Source: JAOSJL01 sp963704035 (GTDB lineage: Bacteria > Actinomycetota > Acidimicrobiia > IMCC26256 > JAOSJL01). From it: a stretch of DNA of 64,000 nt. The DNA lies in NCBI GenBank assembly GCA_963704035.1, contig CAVPGR010000002.1:186001-250000 (forward strand), written 5' to 3'. This document shows positions 27,826-36,611 of this stretch, piece by piece (position 1 is the first letter of the stretch; every line of letters starts with the position of its first letter). The notes under the pieces are model-generated. The model was given only the letters and a program-made list of their open reading frames with translations, was not told the DNA's origin and made no database searches. A program made the translations under genes and the position numbers.

Positions 27826-30800
27826 TCAGGTGCCACTTCGACGTCGTGCCCGCATGATCATCACGACGAGGCTGATCACGATCAGCGCACCGATGATGAT
27901 GAGCACGAACACTCCGACGTTGCTGCTGCTCCCGCCGCTCTCGGAACCGCTGGACTCCGTGGTACGCAGTTCCGCGCGGCCGTCGGTCTCGAGTTGCACC
28001 ACCTGCTGGAACGTCGGTCGGTTGACCCAGTTCATGGGCGGAACGCCGACGATCAGCGCCGAGTACTCGATCTGGTCGTCGGCGACCACTCGCCGCCACG
28101 ACGACACGTCGGTCGGGTCGGCGCTCGTCCGGAACTCGAACTCGAGTCGCGGGATCGTCTCCTCGAGGGAGTCCCACAGGGCGGTCCCGACACGCTTCGA
28201 GATCTCCGTTGCCGCAGTAGCTGCGCTCCCATGCCCCCGCGGTCGGTTCGCCCGCCACCTTGGTCAGGTCGTTGTACACGTGGGGATAGGACCCCTGCGA
28301 GAACGACGAGCCCTGGTGGTTGCCAGGGCTGTTGTGGATGGAGAGATCGAGCGACTGGAAGGCGTCGCCGCTGTTCTCCTTGTTGAAGATCGTGTAGGTG
28401 AGCGGCTCCCACCAGGCGTCCATGATCGCCGGGCCCACGGGCGTCTCGTAGTCGGGGTCGCCCTTCTCGCGGGCCCTGCGGTGACCGTCGAACTCGAGCC
28501 ACAGCTCGAGTTCCTCGCGCATGGCGGCGAGGCGATCGTCACGGCCCTCGGGAGGTGTGAGGCCCATGATCTCGAGCAGGACGGGCAGGATCTCCTGTGC
28601 GCGCAGGTCGACGGTGGCCGCGTCCTCCATCAGGTCCACGACGGCGGTCCGGTCGAATTCCTCACCGCTGTCGATGCCCTGTTGGATCCTCGAGTTGAGG
28701 AGGTCGACGCGGTAGATGGGACCGAACGACCACTGGTCGTCGGCCGAGGTGAACTCCGGAGCCTGCTTGTTGTTCCAGGAAGTCACGTAGCCGCGGCCCG
28801 GGTCGGCGTCGTGGGGTTGGTCCTCGGCGTCGAGGAAGCCGTTCCAGTCGAACTCGCCCGTGCCGGTGGTGGGGAGTGAGGGATCGACGCCTTCGGCCCG
28901 GTTCGGGCACTTGCAGCTGTGCTGGTAGCCGGCGGTTTCCGCGTCGACGTAGAACCAGTTGAAGCTGAACGTGATGCCCTCACCCATCGCACGCCGGAAG
29001 GCCTCGTAGCCCTCCTCCATGTAGCCGGGGTCGTTGACGTTGCGGAAGCCGATCGAGGAGGCCAGCTCGGCGAAGTACGTGGAGCGGTCATTGGCGACGG
29101 CGATCGGGGTGCCGTCCTTCAGGGTGCCGCGCTGGTTGATCGGCCCGTAGTCGGGGGCGCGCTGGATCTTCCACGTGAGCGTCACGGGATCCCCGACAAT
29201 GAGACCGTCGGTGGTTTCCACGACGTGGTCGTAGGTCTCGATCTCCTTGCACTCCCCGTCGTGTTCGTAGCCCATCGACTCGAGCGTCGCTTCCCCACCC
29301 CCCGGGTCGCACAGTGTGAGCACGAACTGGTCGATGTTGTCGGCACCCGATGAAGTCGCCGACCAGGCGTAGTCCTGGCCACGGCCGATGAGGACCCACA
29401 TGTCGATGCCCAAGAAGCCCATGCCGCGGGCGTCGATTCCCGGACCGTGGACGTCCTTCTCGACGATCAACTCGGGTACCGAATAGCCGATCTGTGGCCC
29501 GAACACGGCGATCGGGCGGCCGTCGTCGGTGTGCTCCCCGTTGATGAGGATGGCGTTGCTCGCCGAGGACGGCTGCTCGGCTGCGTCGCTCAGACGACCG
29601 AGGAACTGGATGATGGAGTCGGGAACGGCGGGAGAGAGCGACGCCTCGCCCGCTGCGTCGACGCCCGCGCCCTGCGCTGCCGGAACAGGCTGGGCCGACT
29701 CGGGATCACCACCACCCACGGGGACGAGGCTGTCGCAGTCGAGGTCGGGTACCGCGGCCTCGTTCGTCGAGCCGAGGTCGTCGTTGTAGGGAGCGGACTG
29801 CGTCGACGAGACGGGAGCCGTCGGGTCGTTGGCGAACTTCAGATCGTCATAGACAGCACGGGCCTCGTCGGCGCCGAGCGTCTCGGACATGGTCTCGAGC
29901 CCGCAGTAGTTCTGGACTTCACGACCGCCACCCTTGCCGAAGATCCCTCCGATGAGCGCGCCGATCGCAACGGCGTCGGTGGGCTCCCACGGCTCCGGCG
30001 TCTTTCCGAGCAGCCCGTACTCGGCGGGCAGCAGCGTCTGGTCTTCTTCCGCGTCGGCGATGAAGGCGTTGACCCCTTGGGCGTAGGCGACGATGTCGTC
30101 GTAGACGGCCTTGTCGTCGGCGTCTCCTTGGAGGAGCTCGTCGATCTGCGCCTGGAGGTCGGCCTCGGTGTACGGCGCGTTCTCGATGGCATCGAGGTCC
30201 TGGCCGATCAAGGCGTCGGAGAATCCGACGAAGGCACTCAGGCGGCCTCGGCCCGCATTGCGCAGCACGTCCATGTAGAGCATGCGGTCTTCGGCGGTGG
30301 CGTAGCCCTGCGCGAACATCGTGCCGTCGCGCGTGTCGCCGAAGATGTGCGGAACGTTGAAGCTCTTGTCGCGGATGATCGTGACGTCGTCACGGCCACC
30401 CGGCTGGTAGGTGCGCCCGATGTCGTCGGGTGCGACGCCGAACGAGGCGTCCTTGAAGTAGTCGAGGAGTTGATCATCGGTGAGACCCGGGGCGTTGAAG
30501 ACCAGGTCGTTGTACATGATGCGCTGATCAGCGAAGTAGGGCGGGAAGCCGTTCTCGTCGCCGGCCTCGTCGGCGGAGCGGGCCTGGGCGAACTCCTCGG
30601 CGTTGAGGTTGGCGTCCTGGCCGGGCGGCAGGATGTTGACGAAACCGCGAGCGTCGTCGAACTGCTGGTAGTGGCCCTCGCCGCCGTCGGTGCTCTGTTC
30701 CGATTCCGTGCTGCCCGACCCGGTGCCGCCCGATGTGCTGTCGTCGGTGTCGGCCTCACCGTCCTCGCCGGCACCGGCCGCCCCCGCGGAGACCGCCATG

Positions 30801-30853
30801 GTCGTGGCCAGCAACGTCGCCAGCAACACGGCGATCCAGCGTTGCTTGATCAT
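27826..30853 (-). CDS. Penicillin-acylase-family Ntn hydrolase with C-terminal membrane anchor (one frameshift)
   Basis: About 1008 residues. A signal peptide (KQRWIAVLLATLLATTMAVS) and an acidic Ser/Gly linker come first. The alpha-chain region includes GYATAEDRMLYMDVLRNAGRGRL. The beta chain should begin at Ser432 in SASNAILINGEH, matching the Ser-Asn start of penicillin acylase beta chains after self-cleavage. The frame shifts near 28200; the corrected C-terminus contains a late single membrane helix (VGVFVLIIIGALIVISLVVM) and RARRR tail, so the mature enzyme would stay on the outer face of the membrane. Members cleave penicillins, acyl-homoserine lactones or lipopeptide amides; the substrate is unknown. 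Confidence 0.86.
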
Positions 30854-31046
30854 CGAGAGCCCCCTCGCCCCGCTCCGCGCCCCCGAGGCGCCGAGCGGGA
30901 GACAACCTATCCGGAGACCGGTGGATGGGCCCATCGCCTCTGCAATGACGGGCTCGCCGGTCTGACGGGGGCGTCGCCGGGCGCATACGTTCCGGTGTCA
31001 CGAGGGCACTGTCGGAACAGTCGGACACGCGAGATCGGAGATCAGG

Positions 31047-32186
31047 GTGGGACCACTCGAGGGAATCAAGGTCGTGGAGATCACAGGGATCGGCCCGGGG
31101 CCGTTTGCCGCGATGATGCTCGCCGACATGGGCGCCGAAGTCCTCAGGGTCGATCGGGTCCAGGCCGTCCCCGACGACTTCTCCCGCAGCAACCCCGAGT
31201 TGTTGTTCCGCGGCCGGCGCTCGGTCGCCGTCGACCTGAAGAACCCCGCCGGTGTCGAGACGGTGCTGCGCCTCGTGGAACACGCCGACGCCCTGATCGA
31301 GGGCTTCCGGCCCGGCGTCGCCGAGCGTCTCGGGGTCGGGCCGACGGAATGTGCCGCCCGAAATCAGAAGCTGGTCTACGGCCGCATGACCGGGTGGGGA
31401 CAGGACGGCCCACTGGCGACGGCGGCAGGACACGACATCAACTACATATCGCTGGGTGGCGCACTCGCGCACATAGGGCGACCGGGGGAAAAGCCCGTTC
31501 CTCCGCTGAACCTCGTCGGTGACTTCGGCGGCGGCGGGATGCTCCTCGCATTCGGCATCGTGTCGGGGATCCTCGAGGCGAGTCGATCCGGCAAGGGTCA
31601 GGTGGTCGATGCGGCGATGGTCGACGGGACCGCCGCGCTCATGACCTTGATCTACGGGCTCCAGGGGATCGGCATGTGGAGTGACGAGCGTGGTACCAAC
31701 ATGCTCGACACCGGTCTGCCGTACTACGACACGTACGAAACGGCCGACGGGGAGTACGTGAGCGTCGGGTCGCTCGAGCCGCAGTTCTACGCGCAGCTCC
31801 TCGAGTTGACCGGGCTGGCAGGGGAGGGATTCGAGGCGCAGAACGATCCCGAGATCTGGCCTCGGCTCCGGGAGCGTCTCACCGAGGTGTTCCTCTCGAA
31901 GTCGCGCGACGAGTGGTGCGAGATCATGGAGGGTACCGACGTGTGTTTCGCTCCCCTCCTCACGATGACGGAGGCAGCGCAGCACCCGCACATGAAGGCA
32001 CGTGGCACCTTCACCGAGATCGACGGATTCCTGCAGCCGTCCCCCGCGCCCCGCTTCGACCGGACGAGTCCTGAAACGCCCGCGGCCCCTGTCTGGCCGG
32101 GGGAGAACACCGACCAGGCTCTGGCCGACTGGGGCTTCTCCGACGACGACGTCGCCGGCCTCCGAGAGTCGGGCGCCGTCAAGTAG
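31047..32186 (+). CDS. Alpha-methylacyl-CoA racemase (CaiB/BaiF class III CoA enzyme)
   Basis: 379 residues from GTG at 31047. The start PLEGIKVVEITGIGPGPFAAM and DMGAEVLRVDR are the family's CoA-binding start. The AMACR-type catalytic set is visible: GHDINYISLGG (His), NLVGDFGGGGML (Asp) and YYDTYETADGEYV. This favours 2-methylacyl-CoA racemase over CoA transferase. Racemases of this type let the beta-oxidation enzymes accept the 2R form of branched fatty acid and sterol side chains. The gene converges on the amidohydrolase gene, with which it overlaps by 8 bp at the stop codons. Confidence 0.88.
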   Translation: MGPLEGIKVVEITGIGPGPFAAMMLADMGAEVLRVDRVQAVPDDFSRSNPELLFRGRRSVAVDLKNPAGVETVLRLVEHADALIEGFRPGVAERLGVGPTECAARNQKLVYGRMTGWGQDGPLATAAGHDINYISLGGALAHIGRPGEKPVPPLNLVGDFGGGGMLLAFGIVSGILEASRSGKGQVVDAAMVDGTAALMTLIYGLQGIGMWSDERGTNMLDTGLPYYDTYETADGEYVSVGSLEPQFYAQLLELTGLAGEGFEAQNDPEIWPRLRERLTEVFLSKSRDEWCEIMEGTDVCFAPLLTMTEAAQHPHMKARGTFTEIDGFLQPSPAPRFDRTSPETPAAPVWPGENTDQALADWGFSDDDVAGLRESGAVK

Positions 32187-33922
32187 CTGCTGCGGCGCCG
32201 GCGGGCACGCTGACGGTTTCAGTGTCCCGCCCGGAGCGCAGCAGCGTGCCCGCGAGCTCCCCGGTGCTTTCGTTGTCGACGACCGTGACTCGCCCGTTCA
32301 CCCAGACTCGGTGGATGCCCTTGGCCTGCGAGAAGAGCCGTGCACTGTCGGCGGGAAGGTCGGTCGCCAGGCGGACCTTGCTCGCACCGATCTCCGCCGG
32401 GTCGAAGAGCACGAGGTCGGCGTGCCAGCCCGGAACGACGCGGCCTCGCTCGCGCAGACCGAACAGACGCGCGGGGACGTCGGTCATGAGCTGGACCGTC
32501 CGCTCGATCGAGAGCAACTTGCGGCGGCGGATCATGTCGGCGAGAAAGACCGTGGGATAGATGGAGCCGAGCATCCTGTCGAGGTGTGCACCGCCGTCGG
32601 AGCCGCCGACCATCGCCCGCTCGGAGTCGATGAGCTCCATACGCATCTTCCAGCTCGCGTCGTCGCCCTCGAGGGGCTTGGGCCAGAGGACCGTCCTGAG
32701 CTCGTCGGCGAGCACGATGTCGAGGAGCGTGTCGAACGGTTCCTGGCCCCGCTCGGCGGCGATGTCGCCGACCTTGCGGCCCTCGAGCGGGCGGTTCTCC
32801 TCCGAAAACGTGTCGCCGATCTCGTAGTCGGCGTAGCGGTTGAAGCGCTGGAACACGCCCGCGGCCTCGGAGTGGATCGCCTCGTCCATGCGCCGGCGGA
32901 TCTCGGGGTCGCGCAGCTTCTCCATTCGCTCGGGGACCGGCAACGTCAGGATCTCGTCCCAGTACGGGATGAGGGTCAGGGCGCAGCGGGTCAGGAAGCT
33001 CATGTTCATCGGCACGAGGATCGGCATCGTCAGCGCGACCACGCGGGCGCCGTGTTCGGCGGCGTACGTGGAGGCTTCGAGCTGGCGCTCGACACTGTCG
33101 GGCTCGTTCGAGTCGACGGTGAGGACGTTCCAGTTGAGCGGTCGGTTCGCTGCCAGAGACATGGCCGTGAGCCGCTCGATCTCCTCGTCGGTGAAGCCCT
33201 TGAGACAACCGTCGGTGATGTATTCGAGTGTCGTGCCCTCGTACTCGGAGACCACCTGGGCCAGAGCGAGCACCTCATCGGTCGTGGCGACCCGGGAGGG
33301 GACCGGCCGGCCGTCGCCGTCGTCGTGAGTGAACGACTGTGAGGAGGAGAACCCGAGGCCGCCCGCTTCGAGGGCTGCGCGCAGCTCGGTCTTCATCGCG
33401 TCGAGCTGTTCGGGCGAGGCCTCGTTCTCGGTGCCCTCGGCGCCCATCACGAAGCGTCGCAGAGCGCAGTGGCCCACGAGAAACGCCGCGTTGATGCCCA
33501 GCTTTCCGTCCAGCTGGTCGAGGTACTCGGCGAAGCTGGTCCAGCCACCCCCGACGCCCTCGGTGAGCGCCGCGAGGGGCATACCTTCGACCTCGGCCAG
33601 CATCTCGAGCGTCCACTGGACGTCGTCGGCCTTGAGCGGGGCCAACGTGAACCCGCAGTTGCCGGAGATGGTCGTGGTCACCCCGTGGATGTTCGACGGA
33701 CTGGCGAAGGGGTCCCAGAGCAGCTGCGCGTCGTAGTGGGTGTGCGGATCGACGAAGCCGGGACAGAGGACGAGCCCGGTGGCGTCGATGACCTCTGCTG
33801 CTTCCTCGTCGACCTCACCCACCGAGGCGATCCGACCGTCGCGGATCCCCACGTCGGCCTGTCGTGCCGGTTTCCCCGGTGCCGTCGATGACGCTTGCGT
33901 TCTGGATCAGATAGTCGAGCAT
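32179..33922 (-). CDS. N-acyl-D-amino-acid deacylase-type amidohydrolase (one frameshift)
   Basis: About 580 residues. The true start is the ATG at 33920-33922 (MLDYLIQNASVIDGTG); dropping one base from the CCCC at 33874-33877 joins this to KPARQADVGIRDGRIASVGE. Metal-binding features of the amidohydrolase superfamily are GFVDPHTHYDAQLLWDP, NCGFTLAPL and the late GGSDGGAHLDRM. The layout resembles D-aminoacylases, dihydroorotase-like enzymes and a common actinobacterial group often found beside acyl-CoA genes. Substrate cannot be fixed. It is followed upstream on the same strand by the LLM oxidoreductase (13-bp gap). Confidence 0.85.
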
Positions 33923-33935
33923 CGTCGTTCGTTCG

Positions 33936-35060
33936 TCAACGCCGCGCCGCTTCGCGCATCCGTGTCGTCCGGTGAACCGGGTCGGTGTCGAAGCGGGGCA
34001 GGACCTCCTTGCCGAACAGCTCGAAAGAGCTCAGCGCGTCCTCGTAGGAGATCTGGGTCGTCAGCGGGCTGAAGACCACCTGGTCCACCCCGATCTCCTC
34101 GTACACCTCGACGCCCTTGGCGCAGTCCTCGGGATCGCCCACCACGACAGCCCCCGTGGCACCCAGCTTCTCGACGTCCGCGGGTGACGGCTCGGGAATG
34201 AGCTCGGGCCACTCGGGAACGCCCTTCGGTCGGGGGAACGTGTCGAGCCACTTCATGACGAGTGAGTGGTAGTACGACATCCCGACCTTCGACGCGAGCT
34301 CGAAGGCGTCGTTGCGGTCTTCGGTGCAGATCATGTTCGTGACGCAGAGGATGTTGTCGTTGACATAGTCGCCCGGAGGCTCGGCGTGCTTGATCGCCTC
34401 CTTGTAGACGCGAACCGCCTCGGGGATCTTCGACTTCTTCGGGGGGCCGAAGGCGAAGCAGAGGACACCCAGGCCGTGGCGTGCCGCGACCTCGAAGGTC
34501 TCCGGATTTCCGGCAGCGACCCACATGGGCGGGTGGCTGCCGTGGAGCTTCGGGACGACGTCACGCTCGGGCATCGAGAAGAAGGTGCCGTCATGGCTGT
34601 AGGGGCTCTCGCGCCACATACGCGGGATCTCGGCGATCGTCTCCAGCCACATGTCGCGGGTGCTGTCCCAGTCGTCCACGCCGAAGCCACCCATCTCGGT
34701 CGTGGAGGAGCCGCGCCCGGTGCCGAACTCGAAGCGTCCGTTGCTGAGGTGGTCGAGAGTCGCCACGACCTCGGCGACACGAGCAGGGTGGTTGACCGGC
34801 GGTGTGATGTTGATGATCGCCGATCCGACGTGTATCCGTTGAGTGCGCGCAGCGACGAAGGAGCAGAACACTTCGGGGCTCGCCATGTGTGAGTACTCGG
34901 TGAGGAAGTGGTGTTCGCTCGCCCACGCGTACTTGAAGCCGAACTCCTCCATGCGGACCGCGAGCTCGACGCTCTCGATCAGCCGGTCGTGTTCGAGGTC
35001 GGGATTGACGGCCGCCAGCGGCTCCGGCACGGCACCCTGTGCGAAGAACCCGAACTCCAT
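33936..35060 (-). CDS. LLM-class flavin-dependent oxidoreductase
   Basis: 374 residues with the bacterial luciferase-like TIM-barrel features: FKYAWASEHHFLTEYSHMAS near the N-terminus, VGSAIINITPPVNHPARVAE, NGRFEFGTGRGSSTTEMGGF and HPPMWVAAGNPETFEVAARH. These proteins use FMNH2 or F420; the length and the SEHH motif fit the FMN/F420 monooxygenase-dehydrogenase group. It probably forms an operon with the amidohydrolase gene downstream. A triple 15-bp repeat containing the GTGAAC box lies upstream (35103-35147). Confidence 0.85.
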   Translation of the reverse strand: MEFGFFAQGAVPEPLAAVNPDLEHDRLIESVELAVRMEEFGFKYAWASEHHFLTEYSHMASPEVFCSFVAARTQRIHVGSAIINITPPVNHPARVAEVVATLDHLSNGRFEFGTGRGSSTTEMGGFGVDDWDSTRDMWLETIAEIPRMWRESPYSHDGTFFSMPERDVVPKLHGSHPPMWVAAGNPETFEVAARHGLGVLCFAFGPPKKSKIPEAVRVYKEAIKHAEPPGDYVNDNILCVTNMICTEDRNDAFELASKVGMSYYHSLVMKWLDTFPRPKGVPEWPELIPEPSPADVEKLGATGAVVVGDPEDCAKGVEVYEEIGVDQVVFSPLTTQISYEDALSSFELFGKEVLPRFDTDPVHRTTRMREAARR

Positions 35061-35285
35061 GTGACCCTCCCGGCGTGGCGGGGGTTGACCCCGTAAGTGT
35101 CAGTGAACGATGTGTTGGTGAACGATGTGCCAGCGAACGAGTGGTGATCCGCGGCGGTCCGACCCGCCGCATCGAATCAAGTAAACACGTTCAGATTCCG
35201 GGGGCAAACCGGCAGTGTCCGTCGTGCCCGCCGTGTCCGTCGTGGCCTCGGGTTCGAACAGATCGGTTCGAGGTCCTGGTCGCTC
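35061..35285. other. Intergenic region upstream of the LLM gene, downstream of purK
   Basis: 225 bp without a supported gene. It contains the 15-bp tandem repeat at 35103-35147 and then a GC-rich stretch with repeated CCGTGTCCGTCGTG-like words (about 35215-35250) before the purK stop. No tRNA or other RNA gene is evident. Confidence 0.5.
35103..35147. repeat. Three 15-bp tandem repeats with GTGAACGATGTG units
   Basis: GTGAACGATGTGTTG (35103), GTGAACGATGTGCCA (35118) and the weaker GCGAACGAGTGGTGA (35133) follow each other. The GTGAACGATG words match the left half and spacer of the lipid-regulon box. They lie 43 bp upstream of the LLM start, so they may be operator copies. Confidence 0.6.
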
Positions 35286-36377
35286 CTAGGTTGGTTCGAT
35301 CGCCTCGTCGAGGCGGTGCAGGCGGGCGTCGAGCGTCGGTCGGTCGGCGGCGGTGACCGTGACGTGACCGAGCTTGCGACCCGGACGCGGGGCCTTGCCG
35401 TAGTCGTGGAGGTGCGCGTCCGCAACGGCGTCGATGGCCGAGGGATCAGGCATCGAGCCCACGCAGTTGACCATCCCGGCGGTTCCGCTCATGTCGGTGG
35501 ACCCGAGGGGAAGGCCGACGACGGCGCGCACGTGGTTTTCGAACTGGCTGGTCGTCGCTCCCTCGATGGTCCAGTGGCCCGAATTGTGGACCCGGGGGGC
35601 CATCTCGTTCGCGAGAACGTCGTTGCCCACCTGGAACAGTTCGAGCGCGATCACGCCGCGGTAGTCGAGTTCCCTCAGGATTCCCCGGACCGCCCGCTCG
35701 GCCTGGGCTGTGGCGAGCTCCGAGAGGTCGGGTGCCGGTGCGACGCTACGCCGGAGAATCCCCTCGACGTGTGTGTTCTCGACGATCGGGTAGACGGCCG
35801 TGCCGTCGGCACCCGCGACAGCGAGGATCGACAGCTCCCGTTCGAACGCCACGTGCTCCTCGGCGAGCAGCGGGACTCCGCCCAACGACTCCCAGGCGGC
35901 GTCGAGATCGGCGTCGGTGTGCAGCACCGCCTGGCCTTTCCCGTCGTAGCCACCACGGCGTGTCTTGAGGACGACCGGCAGGCCGAGAGCCTCGACGGCG
36001 CCTCTCAGATCGTCGATCCCGTCGACCGGGGCGAACCCGGGGGTCGCGATGCCGAGCCGTTCGAACATCGACTTCTCTGACAGGCGGTCCTGAGCGACCT
36101 CGAGCGCGACGGGTGGAGGGTATGTGGGGATGAGCTCGGCGAGACGTCGGGCGGCTGCCACCGGAACGTTCTCGAACTCGTACGTGGCGACATCGCACGT
36201 TCGGGCGAGAGTGGCCAGCATGCCCGGATCGTCGTAGGCGCCCTCCAGGAGCTCGCCGGCCCGGCCGGCGGGTGCGTCACCGGACGGATCGAGAAGTGTG
36301 CACGACACACCCACCAGGGAGGCGGCCTCCGCGAGCATCAGTCCCAGTTGTCCGCCACCAAGGATCCCGAGCCGCAT
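35286..36377 (-). CDS. purK: N5-carboxyaminoimidazole ribonucleotide synthase
   Basis: 363 residues. It makes N5-CAIR from AIR, ATP and bicarbonate in purine synthesis. The start ATG at 36375-36377 gives MRLGILGGGQLGLMLA, the classic PurK N-terminus; an upstream ATG was rejected because it adds an unrelated tail. ATP-grasp features are KTRRGGYDGKGQAV, EEHVAFERELSIL and NEMAPRVHNSGHWTIEGA. PurE is not in the window, though it usually lies next to purK. It is divergent from gltB. Confidence 0.94.
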   Translation of the reverse strand: MRLGILGGGQLGLMLAEAASLVGVSCTLLDPSGDAPAGRAGELLEGAYDDPGMLATLARTCDVATYEFENVPVAAARRLAELIPTYPPPVALEVAQDRLSEKSMFERLGIATPGFAPVDGIDDLRGAVEALGLPVVLKTRRGGYDGKGQAVLHTDADLDAAWESLGGVPLLAEEHVAFERELSILAVAGADGTAVYPIVENTHVEGILRRSVAPAPDLSELATAQAERAVRGILRELDYRGVIALELFQVGNDVLANEMAPRVHNSGHWTIEGATTSQFENHVRAVVGLPLGSTDMSGTAGMVNCVGSMPDPSAIDAVADAHLHDYGKAPRPGRKLGHVTVTAADRPTLDARLHRLDEAIEPT

Positions 36378-36536
36378 CGGAGCCGACGCTACAATGCGAG
36401 CCGCGACACCGGCGTCGCCCAACCGATGCAACAGGCCGGTCCACGGATGTGGGCCCCGGCCACCTCATGCACACGGCTCGGCGACGGCCCGGATTCCGGG
36501 ACGCTCGCTTCGCCACCCCGTCTCCAGGAGAAGGCA

Positions 36537-36611
36537 GTGCGAGCGAACCCCGTGCGAGCGAACACCGTGCGAGCGAACCCCGTGCGAGCGAACCCCGTGC
36601 GAGCGAACACC
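36537..36611 (+). repeat. Five 15-bp tandem repeats at the gltB start
   Basis: GTGCGAGCGAACCCC or GTGCGAGCGAACACC is repeated five times without gaps. Each unit begins with GTG in the gltB frame and codes for Val-Arg-Ala-Asn-Pro/Thr. Only the first GTG is placed behind a ribosome-binding site. The units form most of the propeptide that is removed to expose Cys40. Confidence 0.9.

Noticed and set aside
30854..31046. Possible RNA gene or riboswitch in the 193-bp gap
   Set aside because: I looked for stems and conserved words and saw only short GC-rich inverted pieces; nothing supports a named RNA.
36348..36536. Upstream extension of the gltB open frame
   Set aside because: The extra 63 codons overlap the purK start, have no ribosome site and look unlike any glutamate synthase N-terminus. 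GTG at 36537 has a good AGGAGA site.
36537..36611. CRISPR-like reading of the 15-bp tandem repeats
   Set aside because: Units are contiguous without spacers, in frame, and lie in a coding region.
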